Assembly (NCBI GenBank): GCA_009684525.1
Contig: WKKR01000001.1
Span: 1,355,614-1,419,613, forward strand
Source of the DNA: Geobacter sp.
GTDB lineage: Bacteria; Desulfobacterota; Desulfuromonadia; Geobacterales; DSM-12255
Reading direction: 5' to 3'
DNA: 64,000 bases
In this document: in pieces, positions 45,816 through 55,568 of the stretch
Layout: the number at the start of each line of letters is the position of its first letter
Numbering within the stretch: the stretch's first letter is position 1
The notes under the pieces: model-generated
Seen by the model: only the letters and a program-made list of their open reading frames with translations
Told to the model about the DNA's origin: nothing
Databases searched by the model: none
Position numbers and translations under genes: made by a program

Positions 45816-46175
45816 TCAGTGGGCAGCCTCGTCCAGCATGTAGTTCATCAGGTCGACAACGGCCTTGATCTCCTGCCTGCTCATGTTCGACTCGGGTTTC
45901 CGCATCATCTTGAAGCCATAGGCGCGGGCGGCATTATGATCGAAGGGCTGGCCGGAAACCGACGCTATGCCGGTGGTAATGGAGACAACGGTCCGCTCCA
46001 TGGAATGGCACATGACACACTTGGTTTTCATAATCTCCCACGAGCTCTTCATCCGGGGTGGAAAACCGGAGGGATCGAAGGTCATCGATTCTCCCTTGCC
46101 GATCACCTTAAGGGCTGCATGACAGGGCTCTGCCATGAGGAATGCCGCCAAAAGGAACATCATGAAACGGGTCAT
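45816..46175 (-). CDS. Exported monoheme c-type cytochrome
   Basis: The product has 119 residues, a signal peptide ending near PCHA, and one heme site CVMCH at about residue 50. A later Met-rich helix (AVVDLMNYMLDEAAH) could supply a Met ligand. I chose the second of two ATGs, with AAGGAGG 7 nt away; the first ATG at 46178 is also possible. The triheme cytochrome gene lies upstream on the same strand, so both may be one transcript. Its partner is unknown. Confidence 0.8.
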   Translation of the reverse strand: MTRFMMFLLAAFLMAEPCHAALKVIGKGESMTFDPSGFPPRMKSSWEIMKTKCVMCHSMERTVVSITTGIASVSGQPFDHNAARAYGFKMMRKPESNMSRQEIKAVVDLMNYMLDEAAH

Positions 46176-46238
46176 CATACCCTCCTTCTTCAAGTGAAAC
46201 CGATGTGGGAACCGGCCGGGATTCCGATCTACAGCAGA

Positions 46239-46568
46239 CTACCGCGCACCTTTTCCGGTTATCATCTTTTTCTTCTGCTGGTGGTGGCATCCCTGGCATT
46301 CAGTCGGGCCAGCCTTGGCCGACTCGTGGCATCCACGACAGATCTTGTGCGCCCATGCCTTGCCGAGCCCCTTGATCTTTCCCCCCTTGCGGTCGTGGCA
46401 GGGCCGGCAGGTCCCGGATGCTTTGGCATGCTTTTGATGGTTGAAATAGACATCGCCGTTCTTGCTGGGAAAGGTGATCATATCCGGACGCTGCGTCTTG
46501 CCGGCAACCGTCGTCAGTGGGAAAAGCGCCATTACCAGCACTGCGGCAGCAACTGAGCCCCTTCTCAT
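46239..46568 (-). CDS. Triheme cytochrome c7-like protein
   Basis: The product has 109 residues with a signal peptide (VAAAVLVMALFPLTTVAG). Three heme sites are seen (CRPCH, CRGCH, CQGCH), plus distal histidines in YFNHQKHAK. This is the layout of PpcA/c7-type triheme cytochromes, periplasmic electron shuttles of Geobacter. Lys-rich segments fit this. An ATG one codon earlier (46571) and one at 46634 are other starts. Confidence 0.85.
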   Translation of the reverse strand: MRRGSVAAAVLVMALFPLTTVAGKTQRPDMITFPSKNGDVYFNHQKHAKASGTCRPCHDRKGGKIKGLGKAWAHKICRGCHESAKAGPTECQGCHHQQKKKMITGKGAR

Positions 46569-46571
46569 CAT

Positions 46572-47115
46572 GACTCCTCGGCACGGCGTGGTTGGGATCC
46601 TGCATCCGATAGTTATCCGTATCGGCAGTTCCACGGAGAAATTTTAACAGAGAGTGCGCTGCAAGCCACATTTGTGCACGCCGATCCGGCAGGACACGGG
46701 GCGCCAGGCGAACGCAGTTCCGGAACCCCATGACGGCACAGGTTACATGGTAACACAATCTCAAGCAATGAAAAGCCGCCACCGGTAGGTTTTCGGCACA
46801 GCTTCACCGCATAGACCTCACCGGGAAACGGGAAAGCACGCATGAAGAGTCACAGAATCAGGCGTATCGCCGTATTGGCGATGCCCCATTTCCGGCAAGC
46901 AGCGGGAGCGGCCTGCAAGGAGAAGATCCCGTACGGTTTCCCGACCGGATACTGGCGCAATCCCACACAAAAGGCCCTGCAGGGATGCCGCAGGGCCTTT
47001 GATTCCGTATGCTCCAGCCGGTTCATTGCGACAAGGAGGAAATTTCGGACGGATTGTTGCGGTAAAAGGAAGACCGGTTGCGCTCCGGAACCGGTCATGG
47101 GGTGTCACGTCGCCG
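46572..47115. other. Intergenic region with one terminator
   Basis: I find no convincing gene here. It holds the upstream region of the triheme cytochrome gene, a palindrome GTTACATGGTAAC at 46742-46754 that could be an operator, and the terminator of the lytic transglycosylase gene at 46970-47000. Confidence 0.55.
46970..47000 (-). terminator. Terminator of the lytic transglycosylase gene
   Basis: AAAGGCCCTGC (46970-46980) pairs with GCAGGGCCTTT (46990-47000) over a 9-nt loop; both strands end in a short U/A tract. Confidence 0.75.
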
Positions 47116-47790
47116 CTACGACGGGCGCTCACTCCGCGTACGGACCTCTTCGGCCCGTTGCTGAGCTCCCTTGGCCAGATCCGCGAGGATCTCCTTCCGG
47201 ATCTGGCGCCTCTTCGTCTGGTAGGCGTCGGCAGCAGGCCCGATACCACAGTAGAACTTCTTTGCCTTCACCAGGTTGCCGTCCGCCATGATCAGTTTGC
47301 TGGAAAGCTCCCGCACGGCTGCTTCGGCGCACTTTTCATCGTTTTTCATCTCTTCGGGGGAGTAGCCGTGGCTCATGGCCCGGTCGGGCATCAGTTGCCA
47401 GACCCCCAGCGCCCCCTTCTGGGAAACCGCTCTGCCCGACAGACCGTGGCCGCCGGTTTCCACCAGGGCGATCTCGGCAATATCGATCGGCATGAACGGG
47501 GTCCCCAATGTCTTCAGGTAGCAGAGCGCTGCCAGCCAGCGGGCCCGCTGCAGATCGGTACGGCGGGCGAACGCCGCGGCAATGGCAGGTACCTGGCTTT
47601 GCCGATCCTCCAGGTTAATCCCCTTCTCCATGACCCGGCGGATCTCGCGATCCAGCTCCGTATCGCTCACCGCCACCTGCATCTGTTGCGACTGCGACTG
47701 CACATGGTGTGATCGGTCGCATGAAGAGATGCCTCCCATCAGCAATAACGCCGCCACCACTATCAATACTGCTATGCTATACTGTTTCAT
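47116..47790 (-). CDS. Lytic transglycosylase lipoprotein (SLT domain)
   Basis: The 224-residue product has a lipoprotein-type signal (LLLMGGISSC, lipid Cys about residue 24). The SLT-like domain contains ALVETGGHG (catalytic Glu; IAEIALVETGGHGLSGRAVS) and KGALGVWQLMPDRA. A tail rich in K/R and helical closes it. It should cut the peptidoglycan glycan strand with formation of a 1,6-anhydro ring. It lies alone, with terminators on both sides. Confidence 0.83.
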   Translation of the reverse strand: MKQYSIAVLIVVAALLLMGGISSCDRSHHVQSQSQQMQVAVSDTELDREIRRVMEKGINLEDRQSQVPAIAAAFARRTDLQRARWLAALCYLKTLGTPFMPIDIAEIALVETGGHGLSGRAVSQKGALGVWQLMPDRAMSHGYSPEEMKNDEKCAEAAVRELSSKLIMADGNLVKAKKFYCGIGPAADAYQTKRRQIRKEILADLAKGAQQRAEEVRTRSERPS

Positions 47791-48130
47791 ACGTCACCCA
47801 ATCGTCTTTCTCGGCTTTGCCGGACGGCCTCACTGGCCCTCGGAATATCCAGAACTCCTTTCCGGCCACACACTCCTTTCCCCAGGGGAGTCAACTCGCT
47901 GCCATCACCACCCCGATCATGAACGTTATCGGGATGTTAGCCAAAACCAGCGGTTTAAAACGGCAAAAGGCCCCACTGGGGCCTTTTGCTTATACCTGCC
48001 AGCCGAGCAGGCAGCCACCTTATAGCGCAGCTCACCCATCGCTGTCAAACACTTTTTCACTATTTGCAATATTAATCGCGTAGTTACAAATACTTAGCTA
48101 CTTTGGTATGCCACCATACCCCCTACTGTT
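47791..48130. other. Intergenic region downstream of trpB
   Basis: This 340-nt gap holds the trpB terminator (47963-47989) and probably the promoter of the lytic transglycosylase gene. No gene is credible. Confidence 0.55.
47963..47989 (-). terminator. Terminator of the trp operon
   Basis: GCAAAAGGCCCC (47963-47974) pairs perfectly with GGGGCCTTTTGC (47978-47989) over a 3-nt loop, 140 nt beyond the trpB stop. It ends the E-G-D-C-B2-F-B run. Confidence 0.8.
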
Positions 48131-49321
48131 TTACAACTTTATTCCCATCACCTCGGCCACGGTGTGGATGTCCTTGTCGCCGCGGCCGGAGAGGCAGACA
48201 ACAACGGATTGCTCAGGAGGAAGCTGCGGCGCCAGTTTCAACAGATGGGCAACGGCATGGGAAGATTCCAGCGCCGGCAGGATACCTTCGGTTTCGGTGA
48301 GCATGCGGAACCCCTGCATCGCCTCTTCGTCGGTTATGGCCACGTATTCGGCCCGGCCCGTATCCTTCAGCCAGGCATGTTCGGGACCGACCCCCGGATA
48401 GTCGAGCCCGGCGGAAATGGAATGGGCATTGGCGATCTGGCCATGGCGGTCCTGCAGCAGGTAGGTCTTATTGCCGTGCAGCACCCCCACGCTCCCGGCA
48501 CAGAGCGGTGCCGCATGCAGTCCGCTGCCGATGCCGTAACCGGCCGCCTCCACGCCGATCATCCGCACCCCGGCATCTTTGAGAAAAGGATAGAAGAGCC
48601 CGAGGGCATTGCTGCCGCCGCCGACAGCCGCCAGCAGGCAGTCCGGCAGGCGGCCTTCGGCCTGCAGATGCTGCTTCCTGGCCTCGCGGCCGATGACCGA
48701 CTGGAAATCCCGCACCATCTTCGGGTAGGGATGGGGACCAGCCGTGGTCCCGATCACGTAGAAGGTGTCGTGCACATTGGTCACCCAGTTGCGCAGCGCC
48801 TCGTTCATGGCGTCCTTCAGGGTGGCCGTACCCGCGCTGACCGGCGTCACCGTGGCTCCCAACAGCTTCATCCGGAAGACATTGAGCGACTGCCGCCTGA
48901 TGTCCTCCTCTCCCATGAAGACCTCGCATTCGAGGCCGAACAGCGCCGCGATGGTCGCCGTGGCCACGCCATGCTGGCCGGCGCCGGTCTCGGCGATCAC
49001 CCGGCGTTTCCCCATCCGCCTGGCCATCAGCCCCTGGCCGATCGTGTTGTTGATCTTATGGGCGCCGGTATGGTTCAGGTCCTCCCGTTTCAGGTAGATC
49101 TTCGCCCCGCCCAGCTTGGCGGTCAGGTTGGCTGCAAAATAGAGCGGCGAGGGGCGCCCCACGTACTGCCGCAGATAGTAGTTGAACTCCTTGCGGAACT
49201 CCGGGTCGGCGCTGCACGACCGATAGGCCTCCTCCAGCTCCAGGAGCGCCGGCATCAACGTCTCCGGCACATAGCGGCCGCCGAACTGACCGAAGTGGCC
49301 CTGCTTGTCGGGTAACTTCAT
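48131..49321 (-). CDS. trpB: Tryptophan synthase beta chain (TrpB1)
   Basis: TrpB joins indole and serine. The 396-residue PLP enzyme has [15 protein letters not shown], the PLP-Lys site [21 protein letters not shown] and the phosphate loop GGGSNALG. It is of the TrpB1 type that pairs with TrpA. The gene lies 2 nt after trpF, and trpA is far away. Confidence 0.96.
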   Translation of the reverse strand: MKLPDKQGHFGQFGGRYVPETLMPALLELEEAYRSCSADPEFRKEFNYYLRQYVGRPSPLYFAANLTAKLGGAKIYLKREDLNHTGAHKINNTIGQGLMARRMGKRRVIAETGAGQHGVATATIAALFGLECEVFMGEEDIRRQSLNVFRMKLLGATVTPVSAGTATLKDAMNEALRNWVTNVHDTFYVIGTTAGPHPYPKMVRDFQSVIGREARKQHLQAEGRLPDCLLAAVGGGSNALGLFYPFLKDAGVRMIGVEAAGYGIGSGLHAAPLCAGSVGVLHGNKTYLLQDRHGQIANAHSISAGLDYPGVGPEHAWLKDTGRAEYVAITDEEAMQGFRMLTETEGILPALESSHAVAHLLKLAPQLPPEQSVVVCLSGRGDKDIHTVAEVMGIKL

Positions 49322-49323
49322 AA

Positions 49324-49932
49324 TTATCCCTTTGCTTTTCTGATGAATTCCCTCACCTTCGCATGGTCCTTCCGCCCCGGCTCGCTCTCCACGCCGCTGG
49401 AGACATCTACGGCATAGGGGCGCACCTTTTCCACCGCATCTGCCACGTTGTCCGGATTCAGACCGCCGGCCAGGACCAGCGGGCCGTGCTCCTTGGCAGC
49501 CTCCGCCAGGCGCCAGTCGAAGGTCATGCCGGTGCCGCCGTGGGCATTGGCCACCCAGGCGTCCAGCAGATAGCCCGCCACCTGGTAACTGCCGAGCCTT
49601 GCCAGGCTGGCAGCCTCCTTGACCCGGAACGCCTTGATGACCCGCCGGTTGATCTCGCTGCAGAACTCCGGCTCCTCGTCGCCATGGAGCTGGACCAGGT
49701 CGAGGCCGCAGAAATCGGCGGTCCAGTTGACCCGTTCCGCCTCTTCATCCACGAAAAGCCCCACGGTCTGGACGAACGGCGGCAGCTTGGCGATGATCTC
49801 CGCAGCCTTGAGCGGATGGACGTTGCGGGGAGACTTGTCGTAGAAGACGAAGCCGAGGGCGTCGGCTCCGGCCGCAACCGCCGCCAGCGCATCGTCCAGG
49901 TTCGTTATGCCGCAGATCTTGACTTTGACCAT
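49324..49932 (-). CDS. trpF: Phosphoribosylanthranilate isomerase
   Basis: TrpF isomerises PRA to CdRP. The 202-residue barrel has [14 protein letters not shown] (catalytic Cys), [22 protein letters not shown], and [14 protein letters not shown] with the final VDVSSGVE phosphate loop. Separated from trpB2 by a repeat region of 127 nt. Confidence 0.94.
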   Translation of the reverse strand: MVKVKICGITNLDDALAAVAAGADALGFVFYDKSPRNVHPLKAAEIIAKLPPFVQTVGLFVDEEAERVNWTADFCGLDLVQLHGDEEPEFCSEINRRVIKAFRVKEAASLARLGSYQVAGYLLDAWVANAHGGTGMTFDWRLAEAAKEHGPLVLAGGLNPDNVADAVEKVRPYAVDVSSGVESEPGRKDHAKVREFIRKAKG

Positions 49933-49942
49933 GTAAGAACCT

Positions 49943-50056
49943 CACCACGGAGACACAGAGTCACGCTGTCGGCCTTTCTCTGTGACTCCGTGTCTCCGTG
50001 GTGGATGTCGGTATGCACCTGTCAGCCTTTCTCCGTGTCTCCGTGGTGGATGTCGG
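49943..50056. repeat. Inverted/direct repeat inside the trp operon
   Basis: The left arm (49943-49964, CACCACGGAGACACAGAGTC...) is inverted against 49982-50003 with one mismatch in 22. The right part, CTTTCTCCGTGTCTCCGTGG followed by TGGATGTCGG, is repeated directly at 50027-50056. These tandem CACGGAGACAC units are a type of dispersed repeat seen in many bacteria. A hairpin of 22 bp in the transcript could modulate expression between trpB2 and trpF. Confidence 0.75.
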
Positions 50057-50059
50057 GGT

Positions 50060-51415
50060 TTAAAGCTGTACCTTCGGCAACCGGGTCAGCGCATCGCGGA
50101 TATTTTCCTCCGGATACTCGTAGTCTTCCAGCCCCCCGGAGAGATAGGCGTCGTAGGCCCCCATGTCCAGCTGGCCGTGCCCGGACAGGCCGAAGAGGAT
50201 GGTTTTCTCCTTCCCCTCCTCCTTGGCCATGACCGCCTCGTCGATGGCGGCGCGCACGGCATGGGACGATTCGGGCGCCGGCACGATCCCCTCGCTACGG
50301 GCAAAGAGGAGCGCCCCCTCGAAGCAGGCATTCTGCCGGTACGACTTGGCCTCGATCTCGCCGGCATGGTAGAGCTGGGAGATGAGCGGCGATTCGCCAT
50401 GGTAGCGCAGCCCGCCGGCATGGATGCCGGGAGGGACGAAGTCGTGCCCCAGGGTATACATCATGGCAATGGGCGCCACCCGGGCAGTATCGCCGTAGTC
50501 GAAGGCATAGACCCCCTTGGTGAGGGTCGGGCAGGATGCCGGCTCCACGGCCAGGCAGCGGATCTTCCTGCCGTCGGCGCGATCGGCGAGGAACGGGAAT
50601 GCCAGGCCGGCGAAGTTGGAGCCGCCGCCGCAGCAGGCGATCACCACGTCGGGATAATCGCCGGCAATCTTCATCTGCTCCCTGGCTTCCTGGCCGATGA
50701 CCGTCTGGTGCAGGCAGACATGGTTCAGCACGCTTCCCAGCGCATAATTGGTGTCGTCATGGGTGGCGGCGTCTTCCACCGCCTCGGAGATGGCGATCCC
50801 CAGGCTGCCGGGACAGTCCGGATCGTGGGCGAGCACCGACCGCCCCGAGTTGGTGAACTCGGACGGCGACGGGATCACCTGCGCCCCCCAGAGCTGCATC
50901 ATGCTCTTGCGATACGGTTTCTGCTGGCAGGAGACCTTGACCATGTAGATGGTGCACTCCAGGCCGAAGAGGGAACAGGCCAGGGCGAGCGAGCTGCCCC
51001 ACTGGCCGGCGCCGGTCTCGGTGGCCAGCCGCCGGATACCCGCCTGCTTGTTGTACCAGGCCTGGGGGATGGCGGAATTGGGCTTGTGGGAGCCGGCCGG
51101 CGACACCCCCTCATACTTGTAATAGATCTTCGCCGGGGTCTGAAGCGCCTGCTCCAGCCTGCGGGCACGGTAGAGCGGTGTCGGCCGCCAGAGCCGGTAG
51201 ATCTCTCGCACCTCATCGGGGATGTCGATCCAGCGCTGCATCGACATCTCCTGCTCGATCAGGGACATGGGGAAGATGGCGAGCATCTCGTCCGGGGTAA
51301 CCGGTTTGAGGGTCCGGGGGCTGATGACTGGCGCCAGCGGGCCGGGCATGTCGGGGATGATGTTGTACCACTGGGTCGGGATCTGGCTCTCGTCGAGCAT
51401 GATCTTGGTGTTCAT
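50060..51415 (-). CDS. trpB2: TrpB2-type tryptophan synthase beta-like protein
   Basis: The 451-residue PLP enzyme belongs to the longer TrpB2 (TrpEb_2) branch. It has an N-terminal extension [16 protein letters not shown] and the PLP-Lys site [25 protein letters not shown] and [11 protein letters not shown] follow. TrpB2 enzymes can convert serine and free indole but do not bind TrpA well; a role in salvaging indole is one hypothesis. It sits inside the trp operon, so two beta-type enzymes are made together. Confidence 0.93.
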   Translation of the reverse strand: MNTKIMLDESQIPTQWYNIIPDMPGPLAPVISPRTLKPVTPDEMLAIFPMSLIEQEMSMQRWIDIPDEVREIYRLWRPTPLYRARRLEQALQTPAKIYYKYEGVSPAGSHKPNSAIPQAWYNKQAGIRRLATETGAGQWGSSLALACSLFGLECTIYMVKVSCQQKPYRKSMMQLWGAQVIPSPSEFTNSGRSVLAHDPDCPGSLGIAISEAVEDAATHDDTNYALGSVLNHVCLHQTVIGQEAREQMKIAGDYPDVVIACCGGGSNFAGLAFPFLADRADGRKIRCLAVEPASCPTLTKGVYAFDYGDTARVAPIAMMYTLGHDFVPPGIHAGGLRYHGESPLISQLYHAGEIEAKSYRQNACFEGALLFARSEGIVPAPESSHAVRAAIDEAVMAKEEGKEKTILFGLSGHGQLDMGAYDAYLSGGLEDYEYPEENIRDALTRLPKVQL

Positions 51416-51470
51416 GTTTGGACCTCGTGAAGCGTGAAATGTAAAGAAAATAAACGATGCTTTTGCAGGT

Positions 51471-52277
51471 TCAACCGTTCCCCACCAGCTCCTGCAGCTT
51501 GGCGCCGATATCGTCCTCCCGCATCAGCGATTCACCGACCAGGAAGGCCTGCGCCCCTGCCTGCTGCAGGCGAACCAGATCGTCCCGGCTGTTGATGCCG
51601 CTCTCAGATACGATCATCCGGTCGCCGGGGATGCGCTTGGCCAGCCGTTCCGTGGTGCCGAGGTCGGTGACGAAGGTGCGCAGGTTCCGGTTGTTGATGC
51701 CGATCAGCTCCACGTTCACCTGCAGGGCCGTATCCAGCTCCCGCTCGTCGTGGACCTCCAGCAGCACGTCCAGGTGGAGTTCGCGCGCCTGGTCAGTCAA
51801 GTCGCGCAGCTGCGAAAGCTCCAGCATGGCGGCGATCAGCAGGATCGCATCGGCACCGGCAGCCCGCGCCTCGAAGATCTGGTACGGATCGTAGATGAAG
51901 TCCTTGCGCAGAAGCGGCAGCCGCACCTGCTCGCGGATCAGGGCCAGGAAACGGAGGTGACCCAGGAAAAACCGCTCGTCGGTCAGCACCGACAGGCAGG
52001 CAGCGCCATGGCGCTCGTAGGTCTCGGCGATCTCCAGCGGGTCGAAATCGGGGCGAATCACCCCCTTGCTGGGGGAACCCTTCTTCACCTCGGCGATGAC
52101 CGGCGTCCACCCCGAGGCTTCGGCATCCCGCAAGGCCCGGATAAAGCCGCGTGGCTGGTCTTCCAGGTCGGCAATGCGTGATTTGAGCTCGGAAAGCGGC
52201 TGGTCGCGCCGTGCCGAGTCAACCTCCAGGCGTTTGTGCTCAAGGATCGTTTTCAGGATATCGGGAGTCTCGGCCAT
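51471..52277 (-). CDS. trpC: Indole-3-glycerol phosphate synthase
   Basis: TrpC closes the indole ring. The 268-residue barrel has the [12 protein letters not shown] substrate loop, [39 protein letters not shown] and [12 protein letters not shown]. It starts 5 nt after trpD. Confidence 0.95.
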   Translation of the reverse strand: MAETPDILKTILEHKRLEVDSARRDQPLSELKSRIADLEDQPRGFIRALRDAEASGWTPVIAEVKKGSPSKGVIRPDFDPLEIAETYERHGAACLSVLTDERFFLGHLRFLALIREQVRLPLLRKDFIYDPYQIFEARAAGADAILLIAAMLELSQLRDLTDQARELHLDVLLEVHDERELDTALQVNVELIGINNRNLRTFVTDLGTTERLAKRIPGDRMIVSESGINSRDDLVRLQQAGAQAFLVGESLMREDDIGAKLQELVGNG

Positions 52278-52282
52278 GGCTG

Positions 52283-53341
52283 CTACTGCGCCTCGCTGGT
52301 CAGGGTTACCAGGCGCTGAAGCTGCTCCAGGGCATGGCCTGAGTCGATGGCGTCAACCGCCTGCTCCATCCCCTCTGTGGGGGTTTCCGCCTTGCCTGCC
52401 GCCACCAGGGCATAGGCGGCGTTCAACAGCACGATATCCCGTTTCGGCCCCTGCTCGCCGGAAAGGATGGCGCGGACAATGGCCGCGTTCTCCCTGGCAT
52501 CGCCACCCCGCAACTGGTTCATGGAACAGCGGCTCAGGCCGTAGGTCTCTGGTGAGATGACCGAGAGAACCACCCCCTCGGGATTGACATCGGCAACGCA
52601 GGTTTCGCCGGTCAGGGTAATCTCGTCCATGCCGTCCCGGCCGTAGACCACGAACCCCCGCCGGCACCCCAGGTTGCGCAGCACATGGGCCATGGTCTCC
52701 ACCAGTTCCTCGCGGTAGACGCCGAGCACCTGGCAGTCGGCCCCGGCCGGGTTGGTGAGCGGGCCGAGGATGTTGAAGATGGTCCGGATGCCGATCTCGC
52801 GGCGCGGGCCAATGGCATGTTTCATGGCGCCGTGCAGTGCCGGCGCAAAGAGAAAGCCGATCCCCGCCTCGGTGATGCAGCGCTCCACCGTTTCCGGGGT
52901 CACGTCCAGGTTGACACCGAGGGATTCCAGGACATCGGCGCTGCCGCAGGCCGAAGAGACCGATCGGTTGCCGTGCTTGGCCACCTTGACCCCGCAGGCC
53001 GAAACCACGAAGGCGACGGTGGTGGAGACGTTGAAGGAGTTGGTGCCGCTGCCGCCGGTGCCGCAGGTGTCGAGGATGGTTTCCAGATCCACGTTGATGT
53101 CGTCCCGGTCGATGTCCACCACCCCCTTGCCGACCCGGATCCGGGTGGCGCGTTCGCGCATGACGCGAGCCGCGCCGGTTATTTCGGCAATGGTCTCCCC
53201 CTTCATCCGCAACGCGGTGATAAAGGCACCGATCTGCGCCGGGGTGGCGCCGCCGGACATGATCTGGTCCATCACCTCGATCATCTCACCTTCGCTTAGG
53301 TCTTCCCGCTCGACCACCCGTGCAATCGCCCTCTTGATCAT
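52283..53341 (-). CDS. trpD: Anthranilate phosphoribosyltransferase
   Basis: TrpD joins anthranilate to PRPP. The 352-residue product has the conserved [21 protein letters not shown] loop (about 90-106), [18 protein letters not shown] and [17 protein letters not shown]. An N-terminal helical domain precedes. The length is typical. It lies about 66 nt after trpG. Confidence 0.95.
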   Translation of the reverse strand: MIKRAIARVVEREDLSEGEMIEVMDQIMSGGATPAQIGAFITALRMKGETIAEITGAARVMRERATRIRVGKGVVDIDRDDINVDLETILDTCGTGGSGTNSFNVSTTVAFVVSACGVKVAKHGNRSVSSACGSADVLESLGVNLDVTPETVERCITEAGIGFLFAPALHGAMKHAIGPRREIGIRTIFNILGPLTNPAGADCQVLGVYREELVETMAHVLRNLGCRRGFVVYGRDGMDEITLTGETCVADVNPEGVVLSVISPETYGLSRCSMNQLRGGDARENAAIVRAILSGEQGPKRDIVLLNAAYALVAAGKAETPTEGMEQAVDAIDSGHALEQLQRLVTLTSEAQ

Positions 53342-53407
53342 GAATCTCCCCCATGGCGGACGGACCGGTCCGCGATCCCGGCAGGGCGCGCGGACCCGCC
53401 GCTGGTG

Positions 53408-53977
53408 TTATTTCGTCATTTCCAGAAAATTCCTCAGGATATCCATCCCCCCCTCGGTGAGGATCGACTCGGGATGGAACTGCACCCCCCAGACCGGCAG
53501 GTCGCGGTGCTTAAGCCCCATGATCTCCCCCTCCTCAACCCAGGCGGTTATTTCCAGGCAGGAAGGGAGCGTTGAACGCTCCACCACCAGGGAGTGATAG
53601 CGGGTGGCGTTGAAGGGGTTGGCAAGCCCCTGGAAGAGCCCCTTCCCATCGTGATGGATGAGCGAGGTCTTGCCGTGCATGAGGAAGTCGCTACGCACCA
53701 CCTCGCCGCCGAAAGCAGCGCCGATGGACTGGTGCCCCAGGCAGACGCCGAGAATCGGTATCCGGCCGGCAAAATGGCCGATCAGCGGCAGGGAGATGCC
53801 GGCCTCGCTGGGCGTACACGGCCCCGGCGAGATGACGATCCGTTGCGGCTTGAGCGCCGCGATCTCCTCCAGGGTGATCCTGTCGTTGCGGTGCACCTGC
53901 ACCTCTTCCCCCAGCTCACCGAAATACTGAACCAGGTTGTAGGTAAACGAGTCGTAGTTGTCGATCATGAGTAGCAT
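53408..53977 (-). CDS. trpG: Anthranilate synthase glutamine amidotransferase component
   Basis: TrpG supplies ammonia to TrpE (and perhaps PabB). The 189-residue class I amidotransferase starts [19 protein letters not shown]. It has [14 protein letters not shown], nucleophile Cys in [12 protein letters not shown] and the His/Glu of QFHPESILT. Its start overlaps the trpE stop by one base (TGATG). Confidence 0.94.
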   Translation of the reverse strand: MLLMIDNYDSFTYNLVQYFGELGEEVQVHRNDRITLEEIAALKPQRIVISPGPCTPSEAGISLPLIGHFAGRIPILGVCLGHQSIGAAFGGEVVRSDFLMHGKTSLIHHDGKGLFQGLANPFNATRYHSLVVERSTLPSCLEITAWVEEGEIMGLKHRDLPVWGVQFHPESILTEGGMDILRNFLEMTK

Positions 53978-55458
53978 CAGTCAAGCCCCTGTTCGGCGAG
54001 TTCGATCGCCTTCACCACTGCCATGGCCTTGTTCACCGTTTCCTGGTATTCGGTAGCCGGCACCGAATCGGCAACGATCCCGGCACCGGCCTGCAGATGT
54101 ATTTTCCCGTCCTTGATGACCAGGGTACGGATGGCTATGGCCAGGTCCATGTTGCCGGAAAAGGAGAAGTAGCCCACTGCGCCGCCATAGATCTCGCGCC
54201 GGCAGGGCTCCAGTTCGTCAATGATCTCCATGGCCCGCACCTTGGGCGCACCGGAAAGGGTGCCGGCCGGAAAGGTCGCCCGCACCACGTCGAAGGCGTC
54301 CTTCTCTTCCTCCAGGACCCCCTGCACGTTGGAGACGATGTGCATGACGTGGGAGTAGCGTTCCACGGTCATCAGTTCCGAGACCCGGACCGTCCCGGTC
54401 TTGCATACCCGCCCCAGGTCGTTGCGCCCCAGGTCCACCAGCATGACATGCTCGGCCCGCTCCTTGGGGTCGGCCATCATCTCGTGTTCCAGGGCATCGT
54501 CCTCCTCAGCGGTGGCCCCGCGGGGGCGGGTGCCTGCAATGGGGCGCAGCTCCACCCGTTCTCCCTCCTTGCGGACCATGACCTCGGGGGAGGCACCGAC
54601 CACCAACGTTTCGTCAAGCCGGAGGAAGAACATGTAGGGTGAAGGGTTGAGCGTCCGGAGCACCCGGTAGATATCCAGCGGCTCCACGGTTAGTTCGCCG
54701 GAAAAGCGCTGAGACAGAACGAGCTGGAAGACATCGCCGGCCCGCACGTACTCCTTGGTCTTTTCCACCGCCGCCTCGAAGGCCTCGCGGCTGAAATTGG
54801 GGGTGAAGGCCACCCGCTTCCCTGCCGACGGGATCGGCGCCGGCGGTGCCGGGGCGGTCTTCAGCTTGAGGATGAGGGCGTCGATGCAGGCCACTGCCTC
54901 GCGGTAGGCGTCTTCCGGGCTCTTGCCGTCATCAAGGTGGGCATTGGAGACCACCTTGATCTTCTGCCGCACGTTGTCGAAGATCAGGATCGTGTCGGTG
55001 ATGACGAAATAGGAGTCCCAGGCACCGATATGAGCAGGTTTTTCCGTGGGGAGGTCCTCGAAGAAGCGGACCATGTCATAGCCGAGATAGCCGACCGCAC
55101 CGCCGAAGAACCGGGGGATGCCGGCAACCTCGACTGGCCTGAAGCCGGCCAGGAACTGGCGGACAAAGCCGAGCGGGTCGCCGGTTTCCACGATCTGCGG
55201 CGCTTCGCCGGTGCGGAGCAGCTCCACCCGCCGCCCCTGCGAGCGGATTACCACGGCGGGTGAAGCGCCGAGGAAGGTGTAGCGGGCCCACTTCTCGCCA
55301 CCTTCGATACTCTCCAGGAGAAAGGCGTAACGGCCGTCGTCTATCTTGCGAAAGGCGCTGACCGGCGTATCCATGTCGGCCATGATCTCGCGGTAGACAG
55401 GGATCAGATTCCCCTGGCTGCAGAGGGATCGGAAGGTCTCGAAATCGGGGTAGTGCAT
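53977..55458 (-). CDS. trpE: Anthranilate synthase component I
   Basis: TrpE makes anthranilate from chorismate. The 493-residue product has the tryptophan-feedback site LLES near the N-terminus ([18 protein letters not shown]) and the chorismate-binding domain with [20 protein letters not shown] and [17 protein letters not shown]. The last part includes [14 protein letters not shown]. It is the first gene of the trp operon. The upstream region has a weak TTGACA-type promoter but no leader peptide that I could see. Confidence 0.95.
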   Translation of the reverse strand: MHYPDFETFRSLCSQGNLIPVYREIMADMDTPVSAFRKIDDGRYAFLLESIEGGEKWARYTFLGASPAVVIRSQGRRVELLRTGEAPQIVETGDPLGFVRQFLAGFRPVEVAGIPRFFGGAVGYLGYDMVRFFEDLPTEKPAHIGAWDSYFVITDTILIFDNVRQKIKVVSNAHLDDGKSPEDAYREAVACIDALILKLKTAPAPPAPIPSAGKRVAFTPNFSREAFEAAVEKTKEYVRAGDVFQLVLSQRFSGELTVEPLDIYRVLRTLNPSPYMFFLRLDETLVVGASPEVMVRKEGERVELRPIAGTRPRGATAEEDDALEHEMMADPKERAEHVMLVDLGRNDLGRVCKTGTVRVSELMTVERYSHVMHIVSNVQGVLEEEKDAFDVVRATFPAGTLSGAPKVRAMEIIDELEPCRREIYGGAVGYFSFSGNMDLAIAIRTLVIKDGKIHLQAGAGIVADSVPATEYQETVNKAMAVVKAIELAEQGLD

Positions 55459-55568
55459 GCGGTGCTCCCATAATGGTCACGGCCGGGGGGGTAACAGGCG
55501 AAAAAGGCGCGTCTTGAGCCTGATGAGGGAAGCGCTACCCTATCATAAGCAGCCTTTGAGTGTCAAGA

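Noticed and set aside
55459..55568. trp leader peptide or attenuator before trpE
   Set aside because: No short ORF with tandem Trp codons and no clear terminator/antiterminator pair is visible.
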